A stretch of DNA of 64,000 bases. Origin: Curtobacterium sp. ER1/6. GTDB taxonomy: Bacteria; Actinomycetota; Actinomycetes; Actinomycetales; Microbacteriaceae. The stretch lies in NCBI RefSeq assembly GCF_001742745.1, contig NZ_MJAK01000001.1, forward strand, positions 682,001 to 746,000. Direction: 5' to 3'. The translations under genes and the position numbers were made by a program. Of the stretch, positions 10,404 to 18,934 are shown one piece after another. How positions within the stretch are numbered: the first letter of the stretch is position 1; the number at the start of each line of letters is the position of its first letter. The notes below the pieces were generated by a model. It made no database searches, was not told where the DNA came from, and saw only the letters and a list, made by a program, of their open reading frames with translations.

Positions 10404-11150
10404 CTACCAGCGGCCCAGCCGCGTCTGCAGGACGGCCAGCGCCGCCGGTCCGGCGGTCGAGGTGCGCAGCACGGTGTCGCCGAGACGGACCCGCACGGCG
10501 CCCGCGGCCTCGAGCCGGTCGAACTCCGAGCCGTCGATCCCGCCCTCCGGCCCGACCACCAGGACGATCTCCTCGACGTCGGCCGGCGGTTCCCACGCCG
10601 AGAGCCGCACCGCACCCACCGGGTCCAGCACGACCAGCGCACGCCGCGCCTCCCGGCCGACCACCGCGAGCTGCGCCGTCGTCACCGGCGCCGCCACGGT
10701 GGGCACACGCGACCGGACCGCCTGCTTGGCGGCCTCCTGCGCGATGGCCGCCCAGCGGGCACGCCCCTTCTCGACCTTCGCGCCGTCCCACCGCGACACG
10801 CTGCGGGCAGCGGACCACGGGACGATCCGGTCGACGCCGATCTCGGTCCCCGCCTGCACCGCCATCTCGTCGCGGCCGCCCTTCGCGAGCGCCTGGACGA
10901 GCACGAGCGCCGGGCGCGGTTGCGGCTCGACCGTCACCTCGTCGACGGTGAGCGTCAGCTCGTCGCGACCCGTCGCCGTGACCGCGCCGGAGACGACCGT
11001 GCCCTGCCCGTCGGCGATCCGCAGGACCTCGCCGACCCGGACGCGCGCGACCGAGACCGCGTGCCGCCCCTCGGCACCGTCGAGCAGGACCGGGTCGCCG
11101 ACCCCGACGCCGTCGAGCGCGCCGGGACCGACCAGGTGGAGCGAGGCCAT
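10404..11150 (-). CDS. rsmE: 16S rRNA m3U1498 methyltransferase RsmE
   Basis: SPOUT-class methyltransferase that modifies U1498 of 16S rRNA, 248 residues. A PUA-like N-terminus (1-80) precedes the trefoil-knot domain with QALAKGGRDEMAVQAGTEIG, VGPEGGI and LGDTVLRTSTAGPAAL, which form the SAM pocket. Its ATG shares one base with the dnaJ stop (TGATG), so it is the last cistron of hrcA-dnaJ-rsmE. Confidence 0.96.
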   Translation of the reverse strand: MASLHLVGPGALDGVGVGDPVLLDGAEGRHAVSVARVRVGEVLRIADGQGTVVSGAVTATGRDELTLTVDEVTVEPQPRPALVLVQALAKGGRDEMAVQAGTEIGVDRIVPWSAARSVSRWDGAKVEKGRARWAAIAQEAAKQAVRSRVPTVAAPVTTAQLAVVGREARRALVVLDPVGAVRLSAWEPPADVEEIVLVVGPEGGIDGSEFDRLEAAGAVRVRLGDTVLRTSTAGPAALAVLQTRLGRW

Positions 11151-12265
11151 CAGAAGTTGAAGAACCGGTCGCGGAGCTTGCCGAACATGCCCTGCTGGAA
11201 CCGGGCGAGCTGCGGCTTCGCGGCCTTGTGCGACTTCGCGAGCTGCTCGACGAGCTGACGCTCCTTGTGCGAGAGCTTGGTCGGCGTCACGACCTGCACG
11301 CCGACCCGCAGGTCGCCGCGCCCGGCACCGCGCAGCTTCGTCACGCCGCGGTCCTTGATCACGAGGACGTCGGCGCTCTGCACGCCGGGCCGGACCTCGA
11401 GCTCGACGGGGCCGTCGAGGCCGTCGATCGTGGTGTTGGTGCCGAGGATCGCGTCGGTCATCTGGACCTCGAGCGTCGCGAGCAGGTCGTCGCCCTCGCG
11501 GCTGTAGACGTCGTGGTGCCGCACCTTCACCTCGAGGTACAGGTCACCCGACGGGCCGCCGGCGGGACCGACCTCGCCCTGGCCCGGCATCTGCAGGCGC
11601 AGACCGGTCTCGACGCCCGCGGGCACGTCGACCGGGACCGTCCGGCGCGCACGGACGCGGCCCTGCCCCTGGCACGTCGGGCACGGGCTGGGGATGACGG
11701 TGCCGTAGCCGCGGCAGGTGCCGCAGGGGGCGCTCGTCACGACGTTGCCGAGCAGCGAGCGGACCTGGCGTTGGATGTGGCCGGAGCCGCCGCAGATGTC
11801 GCACGTGCGCGGGCTCGTGCCGGGCGCGCAGCACGAGCCGTGGCAGGTCTCGCACAACACGGCCGTGTCGACCTCGACGTCCTTGTGGGTGCCGAAGACG
11901 ACCTCGTCGAGGTCGACCTCGATCCGGAGCAGGGCGTCCTGTCCGCGCTCGGCGCGGCTCCGCGGGCCGTTCCCCCGGCCGCCGCCACCGCCGCCGCCGA
12001 AGAAGGCGTCGAAGATGTCGCTGAACCCGCCGGCCGCGCCGCCGCCGAAGGGGCTGTCGGCCTGCGGGCCGGCGTCGTAGCGCCGCCGCTGCTCGGGGTC
12101 GCTCAGCACGTCGTACGCGTGCGTCACGTCCTTGAAGCGCTCGGCGGCGTCCGGGCTCGGGTTGACGTCCGGGTGCAGCTCGCGCGCCAGCCGTCGGTAG
12201 GCCTTCTTGATGTCGGCATCGGAGGCGTCCGGCTGGACGCCGAGGACGTCGTAGTGGTCTGCCAC
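11150..12265 (-). CDS. dnaJ: Molecular chaperone DnaJ (heat-regulated paralogue)
   Basis: Hsp40 co-chaperone of DnaK, 371 residues. J domain with HPD at 31-33, a Gly/Phe-rich linker with a run of glycines near 95-105, then four CxxC zinc-binding motifs between about 145 and 210, the first reading CETCHGSCC with an extra cysteine where most DnaJ proteins have glycine. The C-terminal substrate-binding domain follows. Actinobacteria usually have two DnaJ proteins; linkage to hrcA marks this as the HrcA-controlled DnaJ2 type. It lies 111 bp downstream of hrcA. Confidence 0.96.
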   Translation of the reverse strand: MADHYDVLGVQPDASDADIKKAYRRLARELHPDVNPSPDAAERFKDVTHAYDVLSDPEQRRRYDAGPQADSPFGGGAAGGFSDIFDAFFGGGGGGGRGNGPRSRAERGQDALLRIEVDLDEVVFGTHKDVEVDTAVLCETCHGSCCAPGTSPRTCDICGGSGHIQRQVRSLLGNVVTSAPCGTCRGYGTVIPSPCPTCQGQGRVRARRTVPVDVPAGVETGLRLQMPGQGEVGPAGGPSGDLYLEVKVRHHDVYSREGDDLLATLEVQMTDAILGTNTTIDGLDGPVELEVRPGVQSADVLVIKDRGVTKLRGAGRGDLRVGVQVVTPTKLSHKERQLVEQLAKSHKAAKPQLARFQQGMFGKLRDRFFNF

Positions 12266-12376
12266 GGTTCCCTCAGTCGGTTTCGGTTCGGTCGGTGGGA
12301 CGCGGCTCGCGCCGCGGTTCGGTCTGGAGGCGCGGAGCGGGTCCGCAGGGCACCGTGCGTCGGGCTCGGTGACCGG

Positions 12377-13399
12377 TCAATGTTCGCCCAGCAGCTTGGA
12401 CAGGTACCGTGCGACCGCGCGGACCGCGGCCATGTTGGTGCCGTAGTCCATGCGGGTCGGGCCGAGGACGCCCAGACGGGCGACCGCTCCCCCGCCGGCG
12501 AGGTACCCGCCGGCGACGATGCTGGTGGCGTCGAGGCCGTACTCGGCGTTCTCGGCGCCGATGCTGGCGGCCACCGCGACGTCGTCGACCTGCATCTCGC
12601 CGAACAACCGGAGCAGGGTCACCTGTTCCTCGATCGCCTCGAGCACGGGGAACAGGCCGCCGGTGAAGTCCCGCTCGCTCTTGGCGAGGTTCGCGGCGCC
12701 CGCCATCACCAGGCGGTCCTGCCGGTTCGCGGCGACCTGCTCGATGAGCGTCGCGACGACCACTCCACCGAGGGTCTGCGCGTCGGCACGCAGCTGCCGC
12801 GGGACCTCGCGGAGGGCCCGGGGGACGTCCTGCAGGAGCAGGCCGACCGAGGCGCCGTTCACGACGGCGCGGAGTTCGGTGAGGGCGGTCTCGTCGAGCG
12901 CGACGTCGGTCTCCACGACCCGTTGCTCGACCCGGGCGGTGTCCGTGATGAGGACGACCATGAGCCGGGTGTCGCCCAGGCGCACGAGCTCGACGTGCTG
13001 CACGCGGGCCCGCACCATCGACGGGTACTGCACGAGGGCGACCTGGTTCGTGAGCTGGCTGAGGAGCCGGACCGTGCGGCCGAGGACCTCGTCGAGGTCG
13101 TTGGGGGTGCCGAGGAACGTCTCGATCGCGTGCCGCTGCGCGCTCGAGAGCGGGCGGGCGGCGGCCAGGTGGTCGACGAAGACCCGGTAGCCCTTGTCGG
13201 TCGGGACCCGCCCGGACGAGGTGTGCGGGGCGACGATGAGCTGCTCGTCCTCGAGCTGGGCCATGTCGTTGCGGATCGTGGCGGCGCTGACGCCGAAGGC
13301 GTGGCGGTCGACGATCGTCTTCGAACCGACCGGTTCGCGCGACGCGACGTAGTCCCGCACGATGGCCTTGAGGACCTCGAGGGAGCGTTCGCTGACCAT
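12377..13399 (-). CDS. hrcA: Heat-inducible transcription repressor HrcA
   Basis: Repressor of class I heat-shock genes that binds CIRCE, 340 residues. N-terminal winged helix (about 1-75, SAATIRNDMAQLE and HTSSGRVPTDKGYR) and the conserved C-terminal YGLD and GPTRMDYG motifs are present. The ATG at 13399 is preceded by AAGGGG; longer frames lack homology. First gene of hrcA-dnaJ-rsmE, and probably self-regulated through the operator at 13421-13447. Confidence 0.97.
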   Translation of the reverse strand: MVSERSLEVLKAIVRDYVASREPVGSKTIVDRHAFGVSAATIRNDMAQLEDEQLIVAPHTSSGRVPTDKGYRVFVDHLAAARPLSSAQRHAIETFLGTPNDLDEVLGRTVRLLSQLTNQVALVQYPSMVRARVQHVELVRLGDTRLMVVLITDTARVEQRVVETDVALDETALTELRAVVNGASVGLLLQDVPRALREVPRQLRADAQTLGGVVVATLIEQVAANRQDRLVMAGAANLAKSERDFTGGLFPVLEAIEEQVTLLRLFGEMQVDDVAVAASIGAENAEYGLDATSIVAGGYLAGGGAVARLGVLGPTRMDYGTNMAAVRAVARYLSKLLGEH

Positions 13400-13420
13400 C
13401 CGGACCCCTTCCGTTCGATG

Positions 13421-13447
13421 CTGGCACTCGGACGTGTCGACTGCTGA
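13421..13447. promoter_or_regulatory. CIRCE-like HrcA operator
   Basis: CTGGCACTC-N9-GACTGCTGA matches the CIRCE consensus TTAGCACTC-N9-GAGTGCTAA at 7 of 9 and 7 of 9 positions with the exact spacer. It lies 21 bp upstream of hrcA and touches the -10 element at 13447-13452, so bound HrcA would cover the transcription start. Confidence 0.65.
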
Positions 13448-13452
13448 TCCTA
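13447..13452 (-). promoter_or_regulatory. hrcA -10 element
   Basis: TAGGAT on the minus strand, adjoining the CIRCE-like site. Predicted start is around 13440, giving a leader of about 40 nt. Confidence 0.55.
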
Positions 13453-13495
13453 CGCCCGACCGCCGACGCACCGGGACCGGGGCGGCCCCTCCCGG

Positions 13496-13501
13496 TACGC
13501 T
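13496..13501 (+). promoter_or_regulatory. -10 element of the DUF4870 gene
   Basis: TACGCT, 6 nt before the ATG at 13508; consistent with a leaderless mRNA. Confidence 0.5.
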
Positions 13502-13507
13502 CGCCGC

Positions 13508-13942
13508 ATGAGCTACGGACAGCAGCCCGGCGGGCCCTACGGACAGCAGCAGCCGGGCGGACCCGGCAACCCGCAGGGGCCGCAGTACCCGGCGGGGTAC
13601 ACGCCGCCCCAGCCGATGTCGCCCGAGGACCAGCGCCTCTGGGCGACCCTGACGCACGTCGGCGGCATCTTCTCGAGCCTCGTCGTGCCGGTCATCGCCT
13701 ACCTGGTGCTGCGCGACCGCGGCCAGTTCATCCGCGAGCACACCCGCCAGGCGCTGAACTTCCACATCACGATGGCTATCGCCGGAGCCGTCTGCAGCGT
13801 GCTGACGATCGTGCTCATCGGCTTCGTGCTGCTCCCGATCCTCGGCGTGCTCGTGATCGTCTTCGCCGTCATCGCGGCGATCGCGGCCAACCGCGGGGAC
13901 TTCTACCACTACCCGCTCACGATCGAGTTCATCAAGCAGTAG
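13508..13942 (+). CDS. DUF4870 (Tic20-like) membrane protein
   Basis: 144-residue small membrane protein. Residues 1-37 are rich in Gly, Gln and Pro (repeated YGQQ and PGGP). The DUF4870 domain follows: WATLTHVGGIFSS, a first helix near 55-70, the charged loop REHTRQALNFH typical of the family, and two helices near 90-130. Function is unknown; the superfamily includes Tic20-like proteins. The ATG at 13508 sits 6 nt after TACGCT. It is divergent from hrcA and convergent with hemW. Confidence 0.85.
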   Translation: MSYGQQPGGPYGQQQPGGPGNPQGPQYPAGYTPPQPMSPEDQRLWATLTHVGGIFSSLVVPVIAYLVLRDRGQFIREHTRQALNFHITMAIAGAVCSVLTIVLIGFVLLPILGVLVIVFAVIAAIAANRGDFYHYPLTIEFIKQ

Positions 13943-13958
13943 CAGCGGTCGCCACCGC

Positions 13959-15194
13959 TCAGTCGAGCAGCTCGCGGACCACGGCGTCCGCGAGCAGGCG
14001 ACCCTGCAGGGTCAGCTCGATGCGTCCCCGCACCGCGGCCGACCCGTCCACGAGTCCTCGCGCGACGAGCCCGGCGACCCGGCCACGCGCCTCCCGGGCC
14101 AGTTCCGCGGTCGTGAGCTCGCCCCGCACGCGCGCCGCGAGGAGCACCCGCTCGACGTACCGCGTCTCGTCGTCGAGGGTCTCGCGCCCCGCTGCGGGCG
14201 ACGTCCCGCCGAGCACCCGGTTCGCGTACGCGGCCGGGTGCTTGACGTTCCACCAGCGCGTGCCGGCCACCGCCGAGTGCGCGCCGGGACCGACACCCCA
14301 CCAGTCGTGGCCCTTCCAGTAGGACAGGTTGTGGCGGCTCGCGTGCTGCGCGGTGCCGCCCTGCGCGTCGAGGCGCGCCCAGTTCGAGACCTCGTACCAG
14401 CCGTAGCCCGCGTCGGTCAGGGTCCGGTCGGCGAGCTCGTACATGTCGGCGGCGAGGTCGTCGTCCGGTGCCGGCAGCTCGCCACGGGCGACCATGCGGC
14501 CCATCGCCGTGCCCTCCTCGACGATCAGCGAGTAGGCCGACACGTGGTCCGGCGCGCACGCCAGGGCCGCGTCGAGCGAGCGACGCCAGTCGTCGAGCGA
14601 CTCCCCGGGGGTCGAGTAGATGAGGTCGAGGCTGACGTCGAGGCCCTCCCGCTCCGCCAGGTCGACCACGAGCGGGACGCGCTCGGGGTCGTGCGTGCGG
14701 TCGAGGGTCGCGAGCACGTGCGGGACCGCCGACTGCATGCCGTAGCTCATCCGCGTGAACCCACCGCGCCGCAGGGTGGCGACGGACTCGGCGTCCACGG
14801 AGTCGGGGTTCGCCTCGGTCGTGACCTCGGCGCCGGGCAGGATGCCCCACGTGTCGTCGATCGCGCGGAGGATCATCACGAGGTCGTCCGCGGGCAGCAT
14901 GGTGGGCGTCCCACCGCCGAAGAAGACCGTGGAGACCGGTCGCCGCGGGACCCCGGAGCGGTCGAGGACCTCGGCCGCCCAGCGGATCTCCTGCACGGCG
15001 TGGCCGGCGTAGTCGTCACGGCGCACGCCGCGCAGCTCGGACGCCGTGTAGGTGTTGAAGTCGCAGTAGCCGCAGCGCACCCGGCAGAACGGGACGTGCA
15101 CGTAGACGCCGAAGGGGACGTCGCCGGCGCCGGGACCGGGGGTGACCAGGCCGTCCGCGGGAGCGGGATCGGCGATCGGGAGAGCACTCGGCAT
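13959..15194 (-). CDS. hemW: Radical SAM protein HemW (haem chaperone)
   Basis: HemW-type radical SAM enzyme, thought to hand haem to membrane haemoproteins such as respiratory oxidases rather than to act as a coproporphyrinogen dehydrogenase. 411 residues from the ATG at 15194. The CRVRCGYC motif (C37, C41, C44) holds the 4Fe-4S cluster; FFGGGTPTML and the RHNLSYWKG motif characteristic of HemW follow. The start at 15203 is possible. It diverges from the HAD gene with under 30 bp between the starts. Two terminal oxidases (cyd and cta genes) lie in the same window. Confidence 0.93.
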   Translation of the reverse strand: MPSALPIADPAPADGLVTPGPGAGDVPFGVYVHVPFCRVRCGYCDFNTYTASELRGVRRDDYAGHAVQEIRWAAEVLDRSGVPRRPVSTVFFGGGTPTMLPADDLVMILRAIDDTWGILPGAEVTTEANPDSVDAESVATLRRGGFTRMSYGMQSAVPHVLATLDRTHDPERVPLVVDLAEREGLDVSLDLIYSTPGESLDDWRRSLDAALACAPDHVSAYSLIVEEGTAMGRMVARGELPAPDDDLAADMYELADRTLTDAGYGWYEVSNWARLDAQGGTAQHASRHNLSYWKGHDWWGVGPGAHSAVAGTRWWNVKHPAAYANRVLGGTSPAAGRETLDDETRYVERVLLAARVRGELTTAELAREARGRVAGLVARGLVDGSAAVRGRIELTLQGRLLADAVVRELLD

Positions 15195-15222
15195 GGACTC
15201 CATTGTCGGCCATGATGGAGCC

Positions 15223-15915
15223 ATGGAGCACCACACCGTCCCCACCACGGTGCTGTGGGACATCGACGGCACCCTCGTGCTGAACGCCGCCTCGCCGGGG
15301 AACCTGTACCACCTGGCACTCGAACGCGCCGTCGGTCGCGACCTGGTGCTGCGCGTCGGACACCAGCACGGCCGCACCGACGCCGGGCTCATCGCCGAGC
15401 ACGTGCGCGCGCACGACCTCGACGACGCCCTCATCCCCACCGTCAGCCGGCACCTGCGCGACCTGACCGACGAGCGGTTCCACCGGGGCGAACGACGCGC
15501 GCCGGCTCCGGGAGCCGTTGCGCTGGTCCACCGCTTCGCCCGGCTCGGGTGGCGGAACGGCCTGCTCACCGGCAACTCGGCGCACCGGGCCCGGGTGAAG
15601 CTCGCCGGTGCCGGGTTCGACGTCGGCGCCTTCGACTGGGAGCACTCGTACTTCGGGGACGAGGAGGTCGAGCGGACCGGGGTGACCACCCGCGCCGCAG
15701 CGGCCCTCGCCGGCACGCGGGCCGTGATCGTCGGCGACACCCCGCGGGACGGGGAGGCGGCCGACGCCGTCGGGATCCCGTTCGTGGCGGTGGCGACCGG
15801 GGTCTACGACGTCGAGGCGCTCCGGGCGACGAGCGCGGTGGCCGTCGCACGGGACTGCGTGCAGGACGCGCAGCTGCTCGAGGACGCGATCGGGGCGGTC
15901 CCGCCGCTGCGCTGA
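15223..15915 (+). CDS. HAD-family phosphatase
   Basis: 230-residue haloacid dehalogenase-superfamily hydrolase with a helical cap, of the phosphoglycolate phosphatase or beta-phosphoglucomutase-like group. Motif I is DIDGTL with nucleophile D13 and acid D15; motif II is LLTGN, and motif IV is VIVGDTPRDGEAA. The Lys of motif III is probably in RVKLAGAGF. Substrate cannot be told from the sequence. CATGAT lies 6 nt before the ATG, suggesting a leaderless message. Confidence 0.9.
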   Translation: MEHHTVPTTVLWDIDGTLVLNAASPGNLYHLALERAVGRDLVLRVGHQHGRTDAGLIAEHVRAHDLDDALIPTVSRHLRDLTDERFHRGERRAPAPGAVALVHRFARLGWRNGLLTGNSAHRARVKLAGAGFDVGAFDWEHSYFGDEEVERTGVTTRAAAALAGTRAVIVGDTPRDGEAADAVGIPFVAVATGVYDVEALRATSAVAVARDCVQDAQLLEDAIGAVPPLR

Positions 15916-15971
15916 GGGCTGGTCGGTGGCTGCGGGCTGGTCGGCGCCGCGGGCCGTCCGGCGCTGCGGCG

Positions 15972-16619
15972 CTAGTCGCCGCGCAGGGCCGCCAGGTACT
16001 TCGCCGCCATCGTGCGCTGCTGCCGACGGAGGAACGGCGCGACGAGGGCCCACTTCCGACTGGCCGGCTGCGAGAACTGCCGCACCTGCAACCACACCGA
16101 GCCGTCGCTCGTGCGCTCGACGACGAAGGACTCCTCGCCGGAGAGCGGGTGCCCCTCGAGCGTGCCGTAGGCGAACCCCTTGCGGTCCGTCTCGTCGATG
16201 ATCGACACCACGCGCACGGGTGCGTGCACGGTCTGCCCGAAGGCGTGCATCTCGAGGGTCGCGGTCGTGCCGGCGGTGACGAGCGGGGTGCCGTCCGCGG
16301 CGAACCGCTCGACCCTGGGCGTGCCGATCGAGGCGGGTGCGACCGGCACGCCGTGCTCGTCGAAGGTCACCGGGTTGTACCGGACCTCGTCGTCGTCGGG
16401 CTGGTCGCCGACGACGACGCGGATGCCGCTGCGCTCCTGGATCTGCCAGGTCAGTGCCTGCGTCACCGCGGTCTCGAAGCGCTGGTCACCGTGCCCGATG
16501 CGCGCACGGGACTCCGACGGGGTGAAGCCCTCCGGCGGGTAGGTCATGAGGTCCGCCGCCTGGGTGGCACCGACGGCGCCGTAGGTCAGGGCGGTCCGGT
16601 ACGTGCCGCGGGAACTCAT
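15972..16619 (-). CDS. DUF1990 family protein
   Basis: 215-residue DUF1990 protein. The diagnostic stretches are YGAVGAT near the N-terminus and FAYGTLEGHPLSGEESF near residue 150-165, followed by RQFSQPA and a basic C-terminus. No signal peptide or membrane segment. The family is common in actinobacteria and its function is not known; structures resemble lipid-binding START-like folds. The ATG is 6 nt downstream of TACGAT. Confidence 0.85.
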   Translation of the reverse strand: MSSRGTYRTALTYGAVGATQAADLMTYPPEGFTPSESRARIGHGDQRFETAVTQALTWQIQERSGIRVVVGDQPDDDEVRYNPVTFDEHGVPVAPASIGTPRVERFAADGTPLVTAGTTATLEMHAFGQTVHAPVRVVSIIDETDRKGFAYGTLEGHPLSGEESFVVERTSDGSVWLQVRQFSQPASRKWALVAPFLRRQQRTMAAKYLAALRGD

Positions 16620-16625
16620 GGAGCC

Positions 16626-16631
16626 ATCGTA
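16626..16631 (-). promoter_or_regulatory. -10 element of the DUF1990 gene
   Basis: TACGAT on the minus strand ending 6 nt before the ATG; predicts a leaderless transcript. Confidence 0.55.
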
Positions 16632-16679
16632 CCGGCGCAGCCGTGGAGGCCGTCGCGACGGTGCGGGACACGCACGACG

Positions 16680-18005
16680 TCAGCGGGGCGTGACCGCGAT
16701 GTTCCGCCACTGCGCCTCGAGCCCCTGCTCGCGGATGCCGACCGCGCCGCTGGTCAGCGAGCAGCTCCCGAAGTCCGCCTTCCCCTGCACCGGTGTCCCG
16801 CCGGCCGAGGGCGAGGCGGTCGCCGTGATCGTGCAGCCCACGGCCTCGACGGTGAGGTGCCACCACTCCTCGGCCTGCACGGTGCGCCCGAACGACACGA
16901 AGGTCCCGGTGAACCCCGGGTTCGTGTGCTGCCCGATGACCATGCCCGAGGCGCTGATGCCGACGTAGTAGGCGCGGAGGGAGTCCGGGCCGGTGGACGG
17001 GTCGTTCACGCGGACGTTGAACCCCGCGTCGGTCCCACCGGTGGGCTTCCGCATCAGCCGCACGTCGCCGGTCAGGGTCATGTCGCCCCACACCCGGTTG
17101 AGGACCTGCTTGTCGCCGTCCTGACCGGAGTACGTGACGCTGCGGATCCGCTCCTCGGGTTGGTCGACCGCCCAGGTGCCGCCGTAGACCCGCGCGGGTG
17201 CCCCGTCCTCGAAGCGGCCGGTCGTCAGGGTGGAGTTGTACGGGTCAGACGCCTGCGAGGCCGACAGGGCGCCGGCGGTCACGGTGACGAAGCGGAAGCC
17301 GGCCGCGCTCGCGTTGCCGCGCAGGCCGACCGCGCCCTTCGTCAGGCAGTCGGTCGACGACTCCGACGCGTTGACCTTCGTCCAGTCGTTCGCGCCGACG
17401 GTCGACGACCACGCGGTGATGCCGCACCCGGCCGCCTGGACGACGACGTGGTAGTACTGCCCGGCGCGGAGGGTCCCCGCGATGGTCGACCGCGCCAGCG
17501 GGGTGGTCGTGCCGTTGTTCGTCCGGCTGATCGCCAGCGTGTTGTCCGTCAGCGACAGGCCGACCGAGTAGCCGGTGAAGGCGTTCGTGCCCGTCGCGGG
17601 CTGCGTGACGCGGACCAGGAGCCCGGCGTCCGTGCCGGAGTTCACCTGCACGTCGGCCTGCATGGTGTAGTCGGTCCATCCGGGGTCGCCGGTCACGGCC
17701 TTCGGCCCGTCGGACGAGCCGGACGTCTCGGTGAAGGTGCCGTACCCGTTCACGGTCTGCGTCGTCCACGTGCCGTTGTACGTCCGCCACGCCCCCTGAC
17801 CGCCGGCGAACGAGTCGCGGAACGGCAGGTTCGTCCGGGAGTAGTCCGACGCCGTGCTCGCGGCGCTCCGGTTCGACAGCGCCGCGGTGTACGCAGCCTG
17901 CGTCGAGCCGGACGTCGTGGTGACGCCGGTCACCAGGGCCAGCACGGCGACGGCGAGCACGCCGAGCAGGCCCGCGGGCCGGAGGGTCACGGGCCGGAGG
18001 CTCAC
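16680..18005 (-). CDS. Exported surface protein with SipW-type signal and two jelly-roll domains
   Basis: 441-residue exported protein from a GTG at 18005 that overlaps the signal peptidase stop (GTGA). Residues 8-30 are hydrophobic and are followed by TQAAYTAALSN, the AYTA-type segment found after SipW-class signals. Two tandem domains of about 190 residues follow, each starting with a FxD/RFED segment and ending with a Cys pair (GCGITA...TDCLTKGAVGLRG and GCTITA...GSCSLTSGAVGIRE); their pattern fits concanavalin A-like lectin/glucanase jelly rolls. No sortase motif or C-terminal anchor. Inferred role: adhesin or tip protein of a surface structure made by this locus. Last gene of the four-gene set. 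Confidence 0.75.
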   Translation of the reverse strand: MSLRPVTLRPAGLLGVLAVAVLALVTGVTTTSGSTQAAYTAALSNRSAASTASDYSRTNLPFRDSFAGGQGAWRTYNGTWTTQTVNGYGTFTETSGSSDGPKAVTGDPGWTDYTMQADVQVNSGTDAGLLVRVTQPATGTNAFTGYSVGLSLTDNTLAISRTNNGTTTPLARSTIAGTLRAGQYYHVVVQAAGCGITAWSSTVGANDWTKVNASESSTDCLTKGAVGLRGNASAAGFRFVTVTAGALSASQASDPYNSTLTTGRFEDGAPARVYGGTWAVDQPEERIRSVTYSGQDGDKQVLNRVWGDMTLTGDVRLMRKPTGGTDAGFNVRVNDPSTGPDSLRAYYVGISASGMVIGQHTNPGFTGTFVSFGRTVQAEEWWHLTVEAVGCTITATASPSAGGTPVQGKADFGSCSLTSGAVGIREQGLEAQWRNIAVTPR

Positions 18006-18934
18006 GAGGCCCCCGCCGGCTCGACGTCCTCGTCCCGGGTTCCCGCCGGTCGCCCGCCACGGTGCCGCGGCCGCGCGAGCAGGACGCCGACGACGAGCGG
18101 CACGGCGCAGAGCACCACGAGGGCCACCCACCCGGCGGGCGTCAGGTCGAGCCGCGCCGCGATCGCAACCGCTCCGTCGGTCCCGGGCGGCAGGGGCACC
18201 TGCCCGACCGCCCCGCTGACGAGCCGCTCGGACGCGCCGGCCGGGCCGACGGCGCGGATCGGCAGCAGCCCGGTGGACACGACGTCCGCGACCGGTCGGG
18301 CACCCGCCTCGACCCCGGTCACCACGAGCGCGACGAAGGGGCGGAAGACCGCGACCACGACGGCGAGGACGACGCTCACGCCGACGAGCCGCGCGGCGGT
18401 GCGGCCGGCGCAACCGGGGAGGAACCCGGTGAGGAGCCAGACGACGCCGACGCCTCCGACCGCCCAGGGCAGCATCCGGAGCACCCATCCCGCACCCGGC
18501 AGCACCGCGACGACCCGGCCGACGACGTCGACTCGGGTGATGGTCCAGGCGTCCGCCGCGCCGTTCGCGTCGCCCTTGGTCGTGATCGCGCCGTCCGCGA
18601 CCGCGGTGATGCGGTGCGTGTAGGGCAGCCGCGCCGCCGTGCCCCCGCCCGCCGCGACCGGCGGCACGAAGGTGACGACGTCGCCGACGGCCAGACGGTG
18701 CTGTCCCGGCGGCACCGTCACGACGAGCGACCCCACGGGCGCCGTGCGGCCCATCGACGGCGTCCGGACGTCGAAGGTGCGGACGCCGGCGGCCATCGCG
18801 GCACCGACGACGAGCAGCACGAGCAGGACCGTGGCGACGGTGACGACGACCCGCACCGGCACCGCCCGACCCGGGGCACGCCGGCGACGGGGCACCGCCG
18901 TGCCGCCGACACCGGCCACGAGTCCGCCGGTCAT
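18002..18934 (-). CDS. SipW-like (ER-type) signal peptidase I
   Basis: Membrane signal peptidase of family S26B, 310 residues. A first membrane helix (28-50) precedes the catalytic Ser60 in RTPSMGRT. The second catalytic residue is His107 in YTHRIT, where ordinary bacterial signal peptidases have Lys; this Ser-His pair marks the SipW/Sec11 class. The acidic motif GDANGAAD (121-128) follows. Membrane segments recur near 145-170, 180-205 and 265-285, and the C-terminus is basic and cytoplasmic. It overlaps both neighbours by 4 bp, so it is co-translated with its probable substrates, which carry SipW-type signals. Confidence 0.88.
   Translation of the reverse strand: MTGGLVAGVGGTAVPRRRRAPGRAVPVRVVVTVATVLLVLLVVGAAMAAGVRTFDVRTPSMGRTAPVGSLVVTVPPGQHRLAVGDVVTFVPPVAAGGGTAARLPYTHRITAVADGAITTKGDANGAADAWTITRVDVVGRVVAVLPGAGWVLRMLPWAVGGVGVVWLLTGFLPGCAGRTAARLVGVSVVLAVVVAVFRPFVALVVTGVEAGARPVADVVSTGLLPIRAVGPAGASERLVSGAVGQVPLPPGTDGAVAIAARLDLTPAGWVALVVLCAVPLVVGVLLARPRHRGGRPAGTRDEDVEPAGAS

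Noticed and set aside
15181-15225. Regulatory palindrome between hemW and the HAD gene
   Set aside because: The repeated CCATG/CATGG bases come from adjacent start codons and do not form a convincing dyad.
18041-18912. Possible rhomboid or sortase for anchoring the surface proteins
   Set aside because: No sortase TLxTC, no LPXTG motif and no rhomboid GxSG were found in or near the locus.
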